Positions 16,037-25,730 of a stretch of DNA of 64,000 nt are shown one piece after another. A program made the position numbers and the translations under genes. How positions within the stretch are numbered: position 1 is the first letter of the stretch; the number at the start of each line of letters is the position of its first letter. This stretch comes from an uncultured Acidobacteriaceae bacterium. Its GTDB lineage: Bacteria > Acidobacteriota > Terriglobia > Terriglobales > Acidobacteriaceae. Location: NCBI GenBank assembly GCA_903849645.1, contig CAINJJ010000034.1, forward strand, positions 1 to 64,000, written 5' to 3'. The notes beneath the pieces were generated by a model. It was not told the DNA's origin. It saw nothing but the letters and a program-made list of their open reading frames with translations, and ran no database searches.

Positions 16037-16409
16037 AGGGTTCGTGACACTGGGTTTCCGCTCTGCAACCCGTTCATTGAACCCAGCTGAATAGAAGAGA
16101 AGACCAAATCGAAAGGTCGAGATCCATTTAATTTGGCCTGGTTGTAAATATTCCTCTGCCGTGAATCGTTCTATAAGCAAGCGAAGGGAAAGTGGACTGA
16201 AGGCGCCAAAGAAGTTTGCCTGTGGAATCAAACGGCTACCTGGGTAAACGATTACCCTGCGCGGTCGATTTGGTTTCAGGCTTCTTGCCTGCCTTCTAAG
16301 TCAACTTTCCTGGCAAGGCTTCCGACCAAAGTCTCAGGGTCACACAGTGCGCTGCGGCTCTTGTCTGGTGAGTTCTGACGCCCGAGATGGATCCAGAATG
16401 GAGTGAACG
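16037..16409. other. Regulatory interval before the TonB-dependent receptor
   Basis: No gene seen. It holds the operator-like palindrome at 16242-16257 and presumably the promoter of the receptor gene. Confidence 0.4.
16242..16257. promoter_or_regulatory. LacI-type operator candidate
   Basis: GGGTAAACGATTACCC fits GTAANCGNTTAC, the usual form of operators bound by LacI-family sugar regulators, with 6-bp arms and a central CG. It lies about 150 bp upstream of a TonB-dependent receptor that heads a carbohydrate-like gene set. No LacI-family gene is in the window, so the regulator would act from elsewhere. Confidence 0.4.
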
Positions 16410-19400
16410 ATGACGATGAGAAAATTGAGCGCAATATTGCTCCCACTGATGCTGATTTCCGGAGGCTTGCATGCCTGGGCGCAGGCAACAACGGGTTCCA
16501 TCTCGGGCCGAGTAGCCGACCCCGCCGGCAATGTAGTTCAGGGAGTGCAAGTCGTAATCCGGGATCTGAATACCGGAATCGTCACGACTGCTACAACCAA
16601 TGAGGCGGGGGAGTTCACCCAATCGGCACTGCCACCGCATCGCTACACCATCACGGTGGAGGCGCCCGGCTTTTCCAAAGCGACGATTCCGGCCTTCGAA
16701 TTGAACATCGATCAGAGAGCGCGCTTCAACATCCCGATGAAAGTGGGCGCGGTCACCTCGGATGTTGTGGTGACCGGCTCCGCGCCGGTCCTGCAACTTC
16801 AGGGAGCTGAAACCGGCCAGGTAATCAGCACGCGCGAGATTGAAGATCTTCCATTGGAGGGCCGGAGTTTTACCGGGCTGATGAAGCTGATTCCAGGCGT
16901 TGGGGATGGCGGCGGAGGCAATAACCTGAACCTCTCTGTCAATGGGCAGCGCGAATTCTCAAACTCGGTTGAGGTAAACGGCGTTGAGGTCACGGGCAAT
17001 CGCAATAACGATACCAACGTCGTGCCCAGCCCGGACGCGCTCCAGGAATTCAAGATGGTTACCTCGACCTACGCGCCGGAGTTCGGCAGAGCCTCAGGCG
17101 GCTCGGTCATGATCCAGACAAAGTCCGGCACCAACGAATTTCACGGCAGCGGCTACTTCTTTTACCGCCCCACGGCGACGGCGGCGAATAACCCGTTTTC
17201 CGCTGCGGGGACTTCACCCACGCTGCAGCAGAAGCTCTATGGCGGAACGATCGGCGGGCCTATCAAGAAGGACAAGGCCTTTCTCTTTCTCGCCTACGAG
17301 GGAAGCCGGCTGCAGAATTCATTCTCTTACCTGGGCAACACGCCTCCGGTGAACCAGGTGAGCTTCAACGCCGCCGGCGATGCTGACTTGTCGGGTTTGA
17401 TCGACCCCTATTCCGGCAACCAGATTCCGATCTTCGACCCTGGTTTCTTTAACGACAACTACTACTCATCGCAGTTTCCGGGCAACGTCATTCCGGCGGC
17501 GAGGGTGAGTCCCGCGGGCAAGCAGATTCTGCTGAATCTCTTCCCCACTCCCGCGAACAACAGCTTCTTTACGAACTTTCCGGTTCAGCAGTCCTACTCG
17601 CTCAACAACAATGTGGCGAATCTGCGCGCGGACTATACGTTCTCGCAGAAGAATCGCGTCTACCTCACCTACGACGCCGAGCAGGGCGACTCTGTCACGG
17701 GCGACCCGTATGCCGGGCACATCAAAGTTGCAGGCGGCGGCAGCGCCGACAACGGCGATCTGACCGGCTTTGAGAACAACGTCGTCTCACTCAAGTACGA
17801 CCACGTCTTCTCTCCAGCGTTGCTCAATCAGGCAGGAGCGAGTTTCTTCCTCTCCACCGTCTCGCAGAACAGCCCTCTCGCAGGCACCGATCTTGCGACG
17901 AAGTGGGGGATTCAGAACGTTGTCATACCAGGCTTCCCGTCCACCAACAACCTGCCTCAAATTCAATTTCAAAGCGGCCCGACTGTCGGAGGTTCCACGT
18001 ACAAGCCGCTTACCTTCCGCGACAAGAACATCAGCTTTGTGGAGGCACTGAGCTGGACGCACGGGCGCCATGACGCCAAGTTTGGCTATGAATACCGCAA
18101 ATTGAACTCGCACCCGAACTTCTCGCTCTTCCCCGTGCCTTACCAGTACTACGGAGGCGCCGGGGATGCACTGACAAGCGACCCAACCTACTCGTTCTAC
18201 GATGGCGGATCGTACTACTACAACGGTGGAAGCGAGATCGCGGATTTGTTGCTCGGCTTGCCCTATGTGACCGATCAGGGCCTGCAACTGACCAAGGCAA
18301 GCACCGCGGCCAACGAGCACTCGTTCTACGTGCAGGATTACTGGCAGATTACTCCAAAGCTCAACCTGACTTACGGAGTCCGCTACGAATACCAGCAGCC
18401 CTATGTGGAATCCGGCAACAACGAGGCGAACTTCGACATCAATACCTTGTTGATCAATCTGGCGGGTCGAGGACCCAACTCAAAATCCCTGGTGAATTCG
18501 AATACGGCGGACTTGATGCCTCGGGTTGGAATCAGCTATCAGATCTTGCCCACGTGGGTCATTCGCGGCGGCTTTGGAATCTTCTACTCCCCTGAGAATG
18601 ACGCCCGCGAGGACATTCTGACCAAGAACTACCCGTTCTTTACCCAGCAGCAATTCGTCAACTACTTTGATTCTGGCTGCTATTGCTTCGTCCAACCGTA
18701 CAGCCTTGATGCGGGTGTCGCACGCTCCACCAAGATCTCCATTCCAAGCGGAGCTTCAACGATCGACATGACCAAGGTTGCGGGCGGCAGCACACAGACT
18801 GTGTTTTCCGAGCCCAAGAACTTCCCGACCGCATACTCAAGGAATTACAACTTCACGCTGGAGAAGCAATTGGGCAGTTCAACTTCCGTAGAGATGGGCT
18901 ACGTTGGCGCGAGCACGCGCAATCTGTCTGACTCGGTGGGCAACTACAACGTGAACAATCATCTCTCTTCGCAGATTGGGAAGGTGCAAACGCTGCTTCC
19001 TGCCGGGCTGAGCAACTACGATTCGCTCCAGGCCAAGTTGAACCGGAACTTCAGCAATGGGTATAGCCTGCTGGCCTCCTATACCTATGCCCACGGGCGG
19101 GATAACGGACCGGCTCCTTTTGACTTGGGCAAGGGTGGAAACTATCCGCAGAATCCCTTCAATCTTGGAGCGGAGTATGCGAGCTCCGATACGGACCTCC
19201 GGCATCACTTTGTGGTGAGCCAGATCATCGAACTGCCTTTTGGGCATGGAAAGCGATTCCTCTCCCATGCAAATGGTCTGGCGAATTCGATCATCGGCGG
19301 CTGGCAGTTGAACAGCATCACCACACTGCAGACCGGCAAACCGTTCAATGTCGTGAGCAGCGGCAACAATCCGAACTATCCCGGACTGAGGCCGAATCTC

Positions 19401-19757
19401 ACGGGAAACCCCTCTGTGTCGCACCCTTCCATCTCTGCATGGTTCAACACCAAGGCATTCACAATTCCTGCGGGACAAGCAGGATCAACCGGCGCTGGCA
19501 AGACGCTCATCGTAGGCAATGCCGGCCGTAACCTGGTCTTTGGTCCCGGCTATTCGAATGAGGACCTGTCGCTCTTCAAGGTGGTGAGCCTGCCGAGGGA
19601 GATGAAGCTCCAACTGCGCGTGGAAGCGTTCAATCTTCTCAATACCGCTCACTATGACAACCCGATCAGCGATATGGCAGCTGGCAAGCGGTTTGGGCAG
19701 ATAACAGGCGGGTATTCGCCCCGCGTAATGCAGTTCGCCGGGCGCTTTACATTCTAG
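16410..19757 (+). CDS. Oar-like TonB-dependent receptor
   Basis: 1115 residues, signal peptide ending near AWAQA (about residue 25). Residues about 28-90 form a carboxypeptidase-regulatory (CarboxypepD_reg) domain (TGSISGRVADPAGNVVQGV, PHRYTITVEAPGF). A plug-like region follows (LPLEGRSFTGLMKLIPGV, NGQREFSNSVEVNGVEVTG), then a long beta-barrel with outer-membrane loops and a C-terminal RVMQFAGRFTF ending in Phe. This architecture, expanded in Acidobacteria, imports or binds large substrates such as oligosaccharides using TonB. The downstream beta-helix protein and SGNH hydrolase suggest a polysaccharide substrate. A LacI-type operator lies upstream. Confidence 0.9.
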   Translation: MTMRKLSAILLPLMLISGGLHAWAQATTGSISGRVADPAGNVVQGVQVVIRDLNTGIVTTATTNEAGEFTQSALPPHRYTITVEAPGFSKATIPAFELNIDQRARFNIPMKVGAVTSDVVVTGSAPVLQLQGAETGQVISTREIEDLPLEGRSFTGLMKLIPGVGDGGGGNNLNLSVNGQREFSNSVEVNGVEVTGNRNNDTNVVPSPDALQEFKMVTSTYAPEFGRASGGSVMIQTKSGTNEFHGSGYFFYRPTATAANNPFSAAGTSPTLQQKLYGGTIGGPIKKDKAFLFLAYEGSRLQNSFSYLGNTPPVNQVSFNAAGDADLSGLIDPYSGNQIPIFDPGFFNDNYYSSQFPGNVIPAARVSPAGKQILLNLFPTPANNSFFTNFPVQQSYSLNNNVANLRADYTFSQKNRVYLTYDAEQGDSVTGDPYAGHIKVAGGGSADNGDLTGFENNVVSLKYDHVFSPALLNQAGASFFLSTVSQNSPLAGTDLATKWGIQNVVIPGFPSTNNLPQIQFQSGPTVGGSTYKPLTFRDKNISFVEALSWTHGRHDAKFGYEYRKLNSHPNFSLFPVPYQYYGGAGDALTSDPTYSFYDGGSYYYNGGSEIADLLLGLPYVTDQGLQLTKASTAANEHSFYVQDYWQITPKLNLTYGVRYEYQQPYVESGNNEANFDINTLLINLAGRGPNSKSLVNSNTADLMPRVGISYQILPTWVIRGGFGIFYSPENDAREDILTKNYPFFTQQQFVNYFDSGCYCFVQPYSLDAGVARSTKISIPSGASTIDMTKVAGGSTQTVFSEPKNFPTAYSRNYNFTLEKQLGSSTSVEMGYVGASTRNLSDSVGNYNVNNHLSSQIGKVQTLLPAGLSNYDSLQAKLNRNFSNGYSLLASYTYAHGRDNGPAPFDLGKGGNYPQNPFNLGAEYASSDTDLRHHFVVSQIIELPFGHGKRFLSHANGLANSIIGGWQLNSITTLQTGKPFNVVSSGNNPNYPGLRPNLTGNPSVSHPSISAWFNTKAFTIPAGQAGSTGAGKTLIVGNAGRNLVFGPGYSNEDLSLFKVVSLPREMKLQLRVEAFNLLNTAHYDNPISDMAAGKRFGQITGGYSPRVMQFAGRFTF

Positions 19758-19775
19758 AGAGTATCTTTGTGGCCA

Positions 19776-19800
19776 TGGCCGGTCTTTGATGGACCGGCCA
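19776..19800 (+). terminator. Hairpin after the receptor gene
   Basis: TGGCCGGTC (19776-19784) pairs perfectly with GACCGGCCA (19792-19800) across a 7-base loop, 19 bp after the receptor stop. No T-run follows, so it may only attenuate or stabilise the transcript end between receptor and beta-helix gene. Confidence 0.4.
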
Positions 19801-19921
19801 GGCCTCGGACCAGGGATGGCATTCGTCTCGCAAGTGGTGGAGACCATAGCCATGCAGGGATTCTTCTCTGCCCCGCTGGAACCAGAGGACTGCGCTGCCC
19901 CCCAACGAAGGAGAAGCCCGA

Positions 19922-21808
19922 ATGAACGCACGGTTGACGGGACTACTATGCCTTGCGCTTGCCGCGGGGACCTGCGCTCTTGGTCAGTCCACCCATTTTC
20001 TTGACTGCAACGGCGGCAATGACGCCGACGACTCTCTGACTCCAAAGAGTGCGTGGCGCACGGTGGCGAAAGCAAACTCCTATACCTACCAGCCCGGGGA
20101 CAGCCTCCTGCTTCTGCGCGGTACGCGGTGCGACGGCATGTTGTGGCCCAAGGGATCCGGCAACGAACAAGCTCCCATCCATCTTGGCGCATACGGTGAA
20201 GGCGCGCTGCCCGTGATCTCGGGAGGATCGGAGTCCGCGGGGTTGAGGCTCAGCGACCAACAGTACTGGGAGATCGAGAACCTTGAGGTCGTCGGCGGCT
20301 CACCCTATGGCATCCACATTGGTGGCTCAGTCCCAGTGATGCGGCATTTCAAAATGACAAACGTGGTTGTGCATGATGTGCCAGGCACCCCGCGCACCAA
20401 AGACTCTGGGCTTGTGGTTGTCGCACCCGACGACAAGGCGAGAACACGGATTGACGATGTCATCATCGATGGCGTAACGGCCTATGAAACATCAGAGTGG
20501 GCGGGCATCATCGTGAACGGTGCTGGCTTTGACACGCCCGATGGCAAAGGCCGCGGCGAGCACGTGGAAGTTCGGAATTCGATCGTTCACGATGTTGCCG
20601 GCGATGGCATCCTGCTGGCTCGTGTCTCCCATGGCGTGATCGAACACAACGTCGCATGGTACACCGGCATGCAGGAGACAGAGTCCATTGGCACTCCAAA
20701 CGCAATCTGGGAGTGGATGTGCCGCGGCTGCCGGGTGGAATTCAACGAGGGCTATTTTACCGATTCTCCCGGAGTCGATGGCGGTGTGTTTGACATTGAC
20801 TATGGGGATGAGGACAACCTGCTGCGTAACAACTTTGGACACGACTCCCAGGGCTATTGCATTTCAGTGTTCGGTGCAGAAGGAGCGAGCGGAAATTCGA
20901 CTCACAGCGAGATCAGGCACAACACCTGCATCCACAATGGGCGCAGTCCGCGCCTGTCGAAAAGGCAGGGCGCTATCTTTCTCTATACGTGGAATGGCGG
21001 AATGCTCGACGGTGTGGAGATAGCTGACAACATCGTAGTCTGGGATCCTGCGATCCCTGTTCCAGCATTTCAATCCACAGCGGATTTCGTCGGGAAGCTT
21101 CCCAATCGCTTCACAGGAAATACGATCATTGCAGTTCCGCGCGCTTTCGTGTCTTCAAAGTCAAGCATCGAGTTCTCCGGAAATCGCTACTGTTCGCCCG
21201 TGCCCACCGCTTCTGACTTGCTAACTCAGGATGAGCCAGGCACCGCGGCTGCCGTGAAGTTTCCCGTTGCTCAAGCGGAATCGGATCCGGCCGCAGGCAC
21301 ACCTCGTCCGCTGTGCAACTGCCTGGAGGAGTTGCAGCGAAGCACTGCCGGGACGACACCTGCGCTGTCGGCCACAAGACCGGCGCTGCTGCCGCCCGGA
21401 CACTGGGAGTTGGTCGCGGTCCTTGCACCACCGGGAGATCCGGGTGCCAGCGCTTCTCGAAGCCTGATCGTTGTGGTCGAGAGCATGGTGAATCAGTTTG
21501 GCAGCCTCGGCCTGCAAAGTGCCGTCCTGCCGACGCGGTCCGTCAGCCAGGCCAGTCTCGTTGAGTGGCGTGCGAATTGGAACATCAGCACGGCAGTGAA
21601 GATCGACCAGGATCTCGCATCGCGGATGCGTAAGACCGAGGTCACTGCGCCTGGAACGCTTCTGTTGCTTTCCCCTTCTGGTCAGATTGCCGCAAGCTGG
21701 CAAAGCCCTATTCCGCCGGGCGATGTATGGCTACAGATTCAAGGCCATCTTGGAACCCCGGCGGGGGCTCAGTCCATGCCTGGTTGCCGCGCTCAGGTTC
21801 CGCATTGA
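19922..21808 (+). CDS. Secreted right-handed beta-helix protein
   Basis: 628 residues with a signal peptide (ARLTGLLCLALAAGTCALGQ). The N-terminal part has the layout of pectate-lyase-like beta-helix proteins: LDCNGGNDADDSLTPKSAWR, GDSLLLLRGTRCDG, IHLGAYGEGALPVISGG, then repeated short coils such as HVEVRNSIVHDVAGDGILLA, HGVIEHNVAWYTGMQ and SEIRHNTCIHNG through about residue 410. The C-terminal ~200 residues contain Ala/Pro-rich linkers and a separate unassigned region. It probably cleaves or binds a plant or microbial polysaccharide in the periplasm or outside. Catalytic residues cannot be named from this sequence alone. Confidence 0.75.
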   Translation: MNARLTGLLCLALAAGTCALGQSTHFLDCNGGNDADDSLTPKSAWRTVAKANSYTYQPGDSLLLLRGTRCDGMLWPKGSGNEQAPIHLGAYGEGALPVISGGSESAGLRLSDQQYWEIENLEVVGGSPYGIHIGGSVPVMRHFKMTNVVVHDVPGTPRTKDSGLVVVAPDDKARTRIDDVIIDGVTAYETSEWAGIIVNGAGFDTPDGKGRGEHVEVRNSIVHDVAGDGILLARVSHGVIEHNVAWYTGMQETESIGTPNAIWEWMCRGCRVEFNEGYFTDSPGVDGGVFDIDYGDEDNLLRNNFGHDSQGYCISVFGAEGASGNSTHSEIRHNTCIHNGRSPRLSKRQGAIFLYTWNGGMLDGVEIADNIVVWDPAIPVPAFQSTADFVGKLPNRFTGNTIIAVPRAFVSSKSSIEFSGNRYCSPVPTASDLLTQDEPGTAAAVKFPVAQAESDPAAGTPRPLCNCLEELQRSTAGTTPALSATRPALLPPGHWELVAVLAPPGDPGASASRSLIVVVESMVNQFGSLGLQSAVLPTRSVSQASLVEWRANWNISTAVKIDQDLASRMRKTEVTAPGTLLLLSPSGQIAASWQSPIPPGDVWLQIQGHLGTPAGAQSMPGCRAQVPH

Positions 21809-21886
21809 GATCCGTGCCCGACGACGGATGGCTTAGGCCTAAGGGAAAAGCATGAAGTTGATGCGCCTGTACATTGCGGAGGATAT

Positions 21887-23128
21887 GTGACCAGGAAAAG
21901 GTTTTGGGCAGCGGCAACGGTGCTTCTGGTGATCAGTGCATTGCGCACGCATGGACAGGAGCCTGCCCTCCATGACGGGGATCGCATCGTCTTTTATGGA
22001 GACAGCATCACAGCCCAGCGGCTGTACACGCGCTTTGTGGAGGACTTCGTTCTCACCCGGCTTCCTCAAATCCATGTGACCTTCTGGAACGCAGGCGTGC
22101 CGGGGGACACGGTCTACGGCGGCTATACCGGCGATATGCCAGTGCGCTTGAAGCGGGACGTTTCGCCCCATCAGCCGACAGTGATCACCATCATGCTGGG
22201 GATGAATGATGGCTATTACATGGCATTTGACCAGAAGTATCTTGAAGTCTACGAGCAAGGCTACCGCAAGCTACTGGACGCGCTCCGAACAGGAACGGCC
22301 GCTCCGAGGGTCACGCTCATCTCTCCGACTCCGTACGACGAAGTCACGCACGGCACGGAGTTCTACAGATACAACGATGTGGTGGGGCGCCACGCAGCAT
22401 TCGTGAAGGAATTGGCCGCATCATCGCATTACGCATTCAGCGACTTCAATCTGGCTGAGACCAGCCTGCTGGATGCCGGACTTCGGAAGGACAAGTCTTT
22501 GGCATCCTTGCTGGTGCCCGACCGCATCCACCCTGGAGAAGCATCTCATTGGGTGATGGCAGCGACCCTTGCGCGGTCGTGGGGTATATCTCCGGTGGTG
22601 AGCAGCCTCGAAATCGATGCAACCGGGGCAGAACCCATAGCAAGTGAACACACGCAAATTGCCGACCTCAAGATGCAAGCCGATGCCCTGCAGTGGACTC
22701 AGACAGACCAGGCCCTGCCTCTTCCCTTGCCACTCGATGACGGCATGATCAAGTTTGCGCTCGGCATTTCAGACCTTGCAGCCATGGACCGGCAGATGCT
22801 CAAGGTCAAAGGGTTGACCGCAAGGCGATACAGCCTGAGTATCGATGATCGCGAGGTTGCTTCCTTCACCCAAGAAGAACTTGGCTCTGGTGTAAATTTG
22901 GCGCTCTACTCCACACCGATGGAAGACCAGGCCAAGGGTGTGGATGGCATTGAACGCAAGCGCGCGGAGTTGGATGAAGCCCGCTTCATCCTCGCCATTG
23001 AACAGCCTGGTGTGACAGGGACGCAAGATGTGACGCATGCGATTCAGTTAAAGGACGACGCTCTGGCCGATGAGCAGCGCAAAGCCGCGCAGCCCAAGCC
23101 ACACCATTTCATGCTCAAGCCTGAATAG
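21887..23128 (+). CDS. SGNH/GDSL hydrolase (esterase)
   Basis: 413 residues from a GTG start with GCGGAGGA just upstream. The N-terminal signal peptide (FWAAATVLLVISALRTHGQ) is followed by the SGNH blocks: block I RIVFYGDSIT with the nucleophile Ser, block III IMLGMNDGYY with the Asn, and block V VPDRIHPGEASHW with the Asp-x-x-His pair. The fold usually deacetylates or de-esterifies carbohydrates. The C-terminal ~180 residues (from about 240) are an extra domain typical of Acidobacteria and Planctomycetes homologues. It sits in the same direction as the receptor and beta-helix genes, 78 bp after the latter. Confidence 0.85.
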   Translation: MTRKRFWAAATVLLVISALRTHGQEPALHDGDRIVFYGDSITAQRLYTRFVEDFVLTRLPQIHVTFWNAGVPGDTVYGGYTGDMPVRLKRDVSPHQPTVITIMLGMNDGYYMAFDQKYLEVYEQGYRKLLDALRTGTAAPRVTLISPTPYDEVTHGTEFYRYNDVVGRHAAFVKELAASSHYAFSDFNLAETSLLDAGLRKDKSLASLLVPDRIHPGEASHWVMAATLARSWGISPVVSSLEIDATGAEPIASEHTQIADLKMQADALQWTQTDQALPLPLPLDDGMIKFALGISDLAAMDRQMLKVKGLTARRYSLSIDDREVASFTQEELGSGVNLALYSTPMEDQAKGVDGIERKRAELDEARFILAIEQPGVTGTQDVTHAIQLKDDALADEQRKAAQPKPHHFMLKPE

Positions 23129-23171
23129 TCAGAAATCAATCGAAAGGGCAGATGTGAGACATACTTCAATC

Positions 23172-23345
23172 ATGGCAAACCCGCAGAGGCGCAAAGTTCT
23201 CGCAGGGTTGGGAAGTGCTATCGCTTTGGCGTCCTTGCCTCAACATGCGTTGAGGATTCATGCGCAGGAGTCCGGTACGGTTGAGGCCTCACCTGAGCGT
23301 GATCGAGTGCTTTGTTCAACTGCGAGAAGGTCGCTTGGGCGATAA
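23172..23345 (+). pseudogene. Truncated Tat-exported protein (N-terminus only)
   Basis: From ATG 23172 the frame reads a twin-arginine-like leader (NPQRRKVLAGLGSAIALASL, cleavage near IHAQE), then stops after about 57 residues in sequence that no longer looks coding (from about 23283). It follows the SGNH gene by 43 bp and looks like the beginning of a fourth secreted enzyme of the same locus, cut off by a rearrangement. The missing part cannot be identified. Confidence 0.5.
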
Positions 23346-23429
23346 ACGGGAACTGCAATCCTTTGCCAGCACTGTTTGGGTTCCTGGCCATCGAGTAAGC
23401 TTTGGGACAAATCGTCTTACGAATGAACT

Positions 23430-23640
23430 TCACTCCTTACCAGGATCGATCAAACGAAGGGACTTGATCTCGGTTTCCGAAAGAGGAGTAATCTTGACTC
23501 CCGCGATGAAGGCGGCCAATGAGTTGAGATCGTTTCCAACAACCGATCGACCGGCCGCCATTGACTCGACCACCGTCGTGCCCCCCCCATGTAGGGATCG
23601 AGCACGAGGTCTGAAGGTTGTGAAAGGCACTGGATAGCCG
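23430..23640 (-). pseudogene. DNA methylase fragment with frameshift
   Basis: On the minus strand, SDLVLDPYMG (frame 1) continues as GGTTVVESMAAGRSVVGNDL (frame 2) after a run of eight G at about 23581-23588. Together these spell the AdoMet-binding motif I region (DPYMGGGTT) of N4/N6 DNA methylases. One more G would restore the frame. Both the N-terminal part with the catalytic (D/N)PPY motif and the C-terminus are missing. It is a non-functional remnant, perhaps of a restriction-modification system. Confidence 0.6.
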
Positions 23641-24073
23641 CTGAAGCGAAGCCTGGCGCGAATCGAGCAGGATACCGAAATTGTGGGTGAATCCGGAAAC
23701 CGGTGATGTATCTCTGGCGGCCGCTGCCAATATGCTATAGATCGCGCCCCAGTCTGGTTTCCGACAGCCTGTTGTTGCCATTCTTTGACTACCCTTCTCA
23801 AAAACACTGAAAACAATGCACTTCGCAAGCCGTCAGGACATACCCACTTCAACTATGTTTGAACCAGATCGCCGAGTCAATGAGAGATCCAAGCGCTGTG
23901 TCTACGTGGTAACTGCCCTACCGCCATTCCCATAGATGCGAGGGTTATTATAAGGCGAACAAAAGACGAATTTCAAGTTGGAGCGACATTCTTTGCTGTA
24001 CACCTCCGATTATTCGCGGTCTGGACAAGATTTGTCTGTCTAAGATGCGCCAGGTGATTGCCGTGGCCGCCGC

Positions 24074-24130
24074 CATCTTCGCGTTGTGTGGATTCACCCC
24101 TTCTACGATGGCAATGACACGACGCGGGCT
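24074..24130 (+). pseudogene. Fic-domain fragment
   Basis: The plus strand encodes HLRVVWIHPFYDGNDTTRA. It resembles the Fic active-site core HPFxxGNGRxxR with its preceding helix, but with Asn-Asp-Thr where Gly-Arg is expected in the conserved part, so it would be inactive. No start or further Fic sequence is seen on either side, and it abuts the end of the DUF4143 ATPase gene. Calling it Fic rests on 19 residues. Confidence 0.4.
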
Positions 24131-24131
24131 G

Positions 24132-25310
24132 TCAGACGGCGAGTGCGACCAACATGGCTGCTAGCTCATGGAGTCCGATCGCCGTGATCTCCGCGTCGAT
24201 TGGATAGTGCCCGCTGCCTGCATTCACCACGAAGCGGCGGGCCGGCTTCAAATCCTGACAGGCTATGTAAAACCCCTTCTCTGGCCGTCCGGCGAGGCTG
24301 CGCTTGATCTCGATGGCCCACAGACCTTGACCGGGAATCTCCAGCAGCAAGTCGATCTCCGCGCCGGCCGCAGTGCGATAGAAGCTGGCCACAGTACGCT
24401 CATGCGCTGCCTGAATCAGGTTTTCGATGACAAATCCCTCCCACGAGGCGCCTGCTACTGGATGGCCTGCAAGGTCGTTGTACGTCTTGATTCCCAGCAA
24501 TGCGTGAACAAGGCCACTATCTCGCACATACACTTTGGGTGACTTCACCAGGCGCTTGCCTACATTTCGATGAAAGGGCGGCAGCCTGCGAACTAGCAGC
24601 AGATCTGCCAGCAGGTCGATGTAGCGCTGAGCCGTGGAGGCGGAGATTTGGAGCGCTGCTGCTAACCGTGAGGCATTCAGCAGAGTGCCTTGGCCATGCG
24701 CCAGCATCGTCCAAAGCCGCTCCAGCACACCGGCAGGAATGCGGGGTCCAAACTGAGGCACATCCCGCTCCAGATATGTACGGATAAAATCCGTGCGCCA
24801 ACGTAGGCTTGTGCTGTCGTCCTCGGCCAAATAGCTGCCGGGAAAACCGCCTCGCAGCCAGAGCTGGAGCAACGTAGGCTCGCCTGCCGGCAGTTCCAGA
24901 GTATAAAACGGCCCCATGTCGATGTAGGTAATGCGTCCAGCCAGACTTTCTCCAGACTGCCGGAGCAGATCAATGGAGGCGGAACCGAGGATGAGAAAGC
25001 GGCCTGTCGCATAACCCGTGCGCCGGCCTTGATCAATGATGCCGCGAAGCGAGCTGAACAACTCCGGAACGCGATGAATTTCGTCCAGCACGACCAGGCT
25101 GTTCTCATATTGGCGGAGGAAGAGAACAGGCTCGACCAGCTTCTCCCGGTCCTCTCGTGCTTCCAGATCAAGATAAAGCGCTCCGGGGTGTGAGTCGGCA
25201 ATCTCTCGCGCCAGGGTGGTTTTCCCAACCTGTCGCGGCCCGATGATTGCCACAGCCGCTTGTCTTTTGAGGGCCTGCTCGATTGAATTTGCGACAGATC
25301 GAGGTATCAT
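24132..25310 (-). CDS. AAA-type ATPase with DUF4143 domain
   Basis: 392 residues. The N-terminal AAA_14 ATPase domain has Walker A GPRQVGKTT (residues about 24-32) and Walker B SLVVLDEIH (about 71-79), then sensor-like GRFLILGSAS. The C-terminal DUF4143 part has LWLRGGFPGSYL, IRTYLERDVPQFG, winged-helix-like LQISASTAQRYIDLLADLLL and the PD-(D/E)xK-like strands AGAEIDLLLEI and LWAIEIKR. The family is widespread, often on mobile DNA, and of unknown function. A 12-bp palindrome lies just upstream of the start. A second, divergent paralogue is at 27239-28474. Confidence 0.85.
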   Translation of the reverse strand: MIPRSVANSIEQALKRQAAVAIIGPRQVGKTTLAREIADSHPGALYLDLEAREDREKLVEPVLFLRQYENSLVVLDEIHRVPELFSSLRGIIDQGRRTGYATGRFLILGSASIDLLRQSGESLAGRITYIDMGPFYTLELPAGEPTLLQLWLRGGFPGSYLAEDDSTSLRWRTDFIRTYLERDVPQFGPRIPAGVLERLWTMLAHGQGTLLNASRLAAALQISASTAQRYIDLLADLLLVRRLPPFHRNVGKRLVKSPKVYVRDSGLVHALLGIKTYNDLAGHPVAGASWEGFVIENLIQAAHERTVASFYRTAAGAEIDLLLEIPGQGLWAIEIKRSLAGRPEKGFYIACQDLKPARRFVVNAGSGHYPIDAEITAIGLHELAAMLVALAV

Positions 25311-25327
25311 CCTTGTATATTAAGCAC

Positions 25328-25339
25328 ATCATGCATGAT
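25328..25339. promoter_or_regulatory. Palindrome upstream of DUF4143 ATPase 1
   Basis: ATCATGCATGAT is a perfect 12-bp palindrome located 18 bp before the ATG of the minus-strand ATPase gene, a position suited to repression of transcription. Confidence 0.35.
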
Positions 25340-25614
25340 TTGCAAGGAGTAGTTTGTTGGACCAGTCGTTCTTCCTGTCCGGTTCATGGAACCTGAACCG
25401 GCAATCTATCCGGCATTCTGTATACATTCGTTCTCGCTCAAGATGTTTATTTCGATGTACTTGAGGCCAGTACATAAACCGGCAAGGGATTCTCCCTCTG
25501 GTGGACCAAGGGTGCCAGTTCGCCTAGGCTTCACCATCGCAGTCGCGGGGCGCTGGTCCCCGGCGCTCAATCCTGCAAGTTTCCACTGAGTGTTGGGCGA
25601 AGTGAGAAACCAAG

Positions 25615-25636
25615 ATAAAGGTACAAACGAAGGTAC
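25615..25636. repeat. Paired AAGGTAC motif, possible arm site (right inner end)
   Basis: AAGGTAC occurs at 25618-25624 and 25630-25636; ATAAAGGTACAA at 25615-25626 is identical to 14081-14092. It lies about 95 bp inside the right tRNA half. Confidence 0.5.
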
Positions 25637-25730
25637 AATTTCCAAGCCCCTATGCTCTCTAAAGGACTTACGGCTTCTTCGAGTGCTGTAAATTCTACCA
25701 TAACTCTATGATTCTAATAGCAAATAGACT

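Larger units (their letters stand above)
25311..25730. other. Intergenic with operator-like palindrome and arm-site motifs
   Basis: No supported gene. It contains the palindrome at 25328-25339, paired AAGGTAC motifs at 25618-25636, and AAAGGACTTA at 25661-25670, which is shared with the interior of both tRNA-associated hairpins. Confidence 0.5.
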
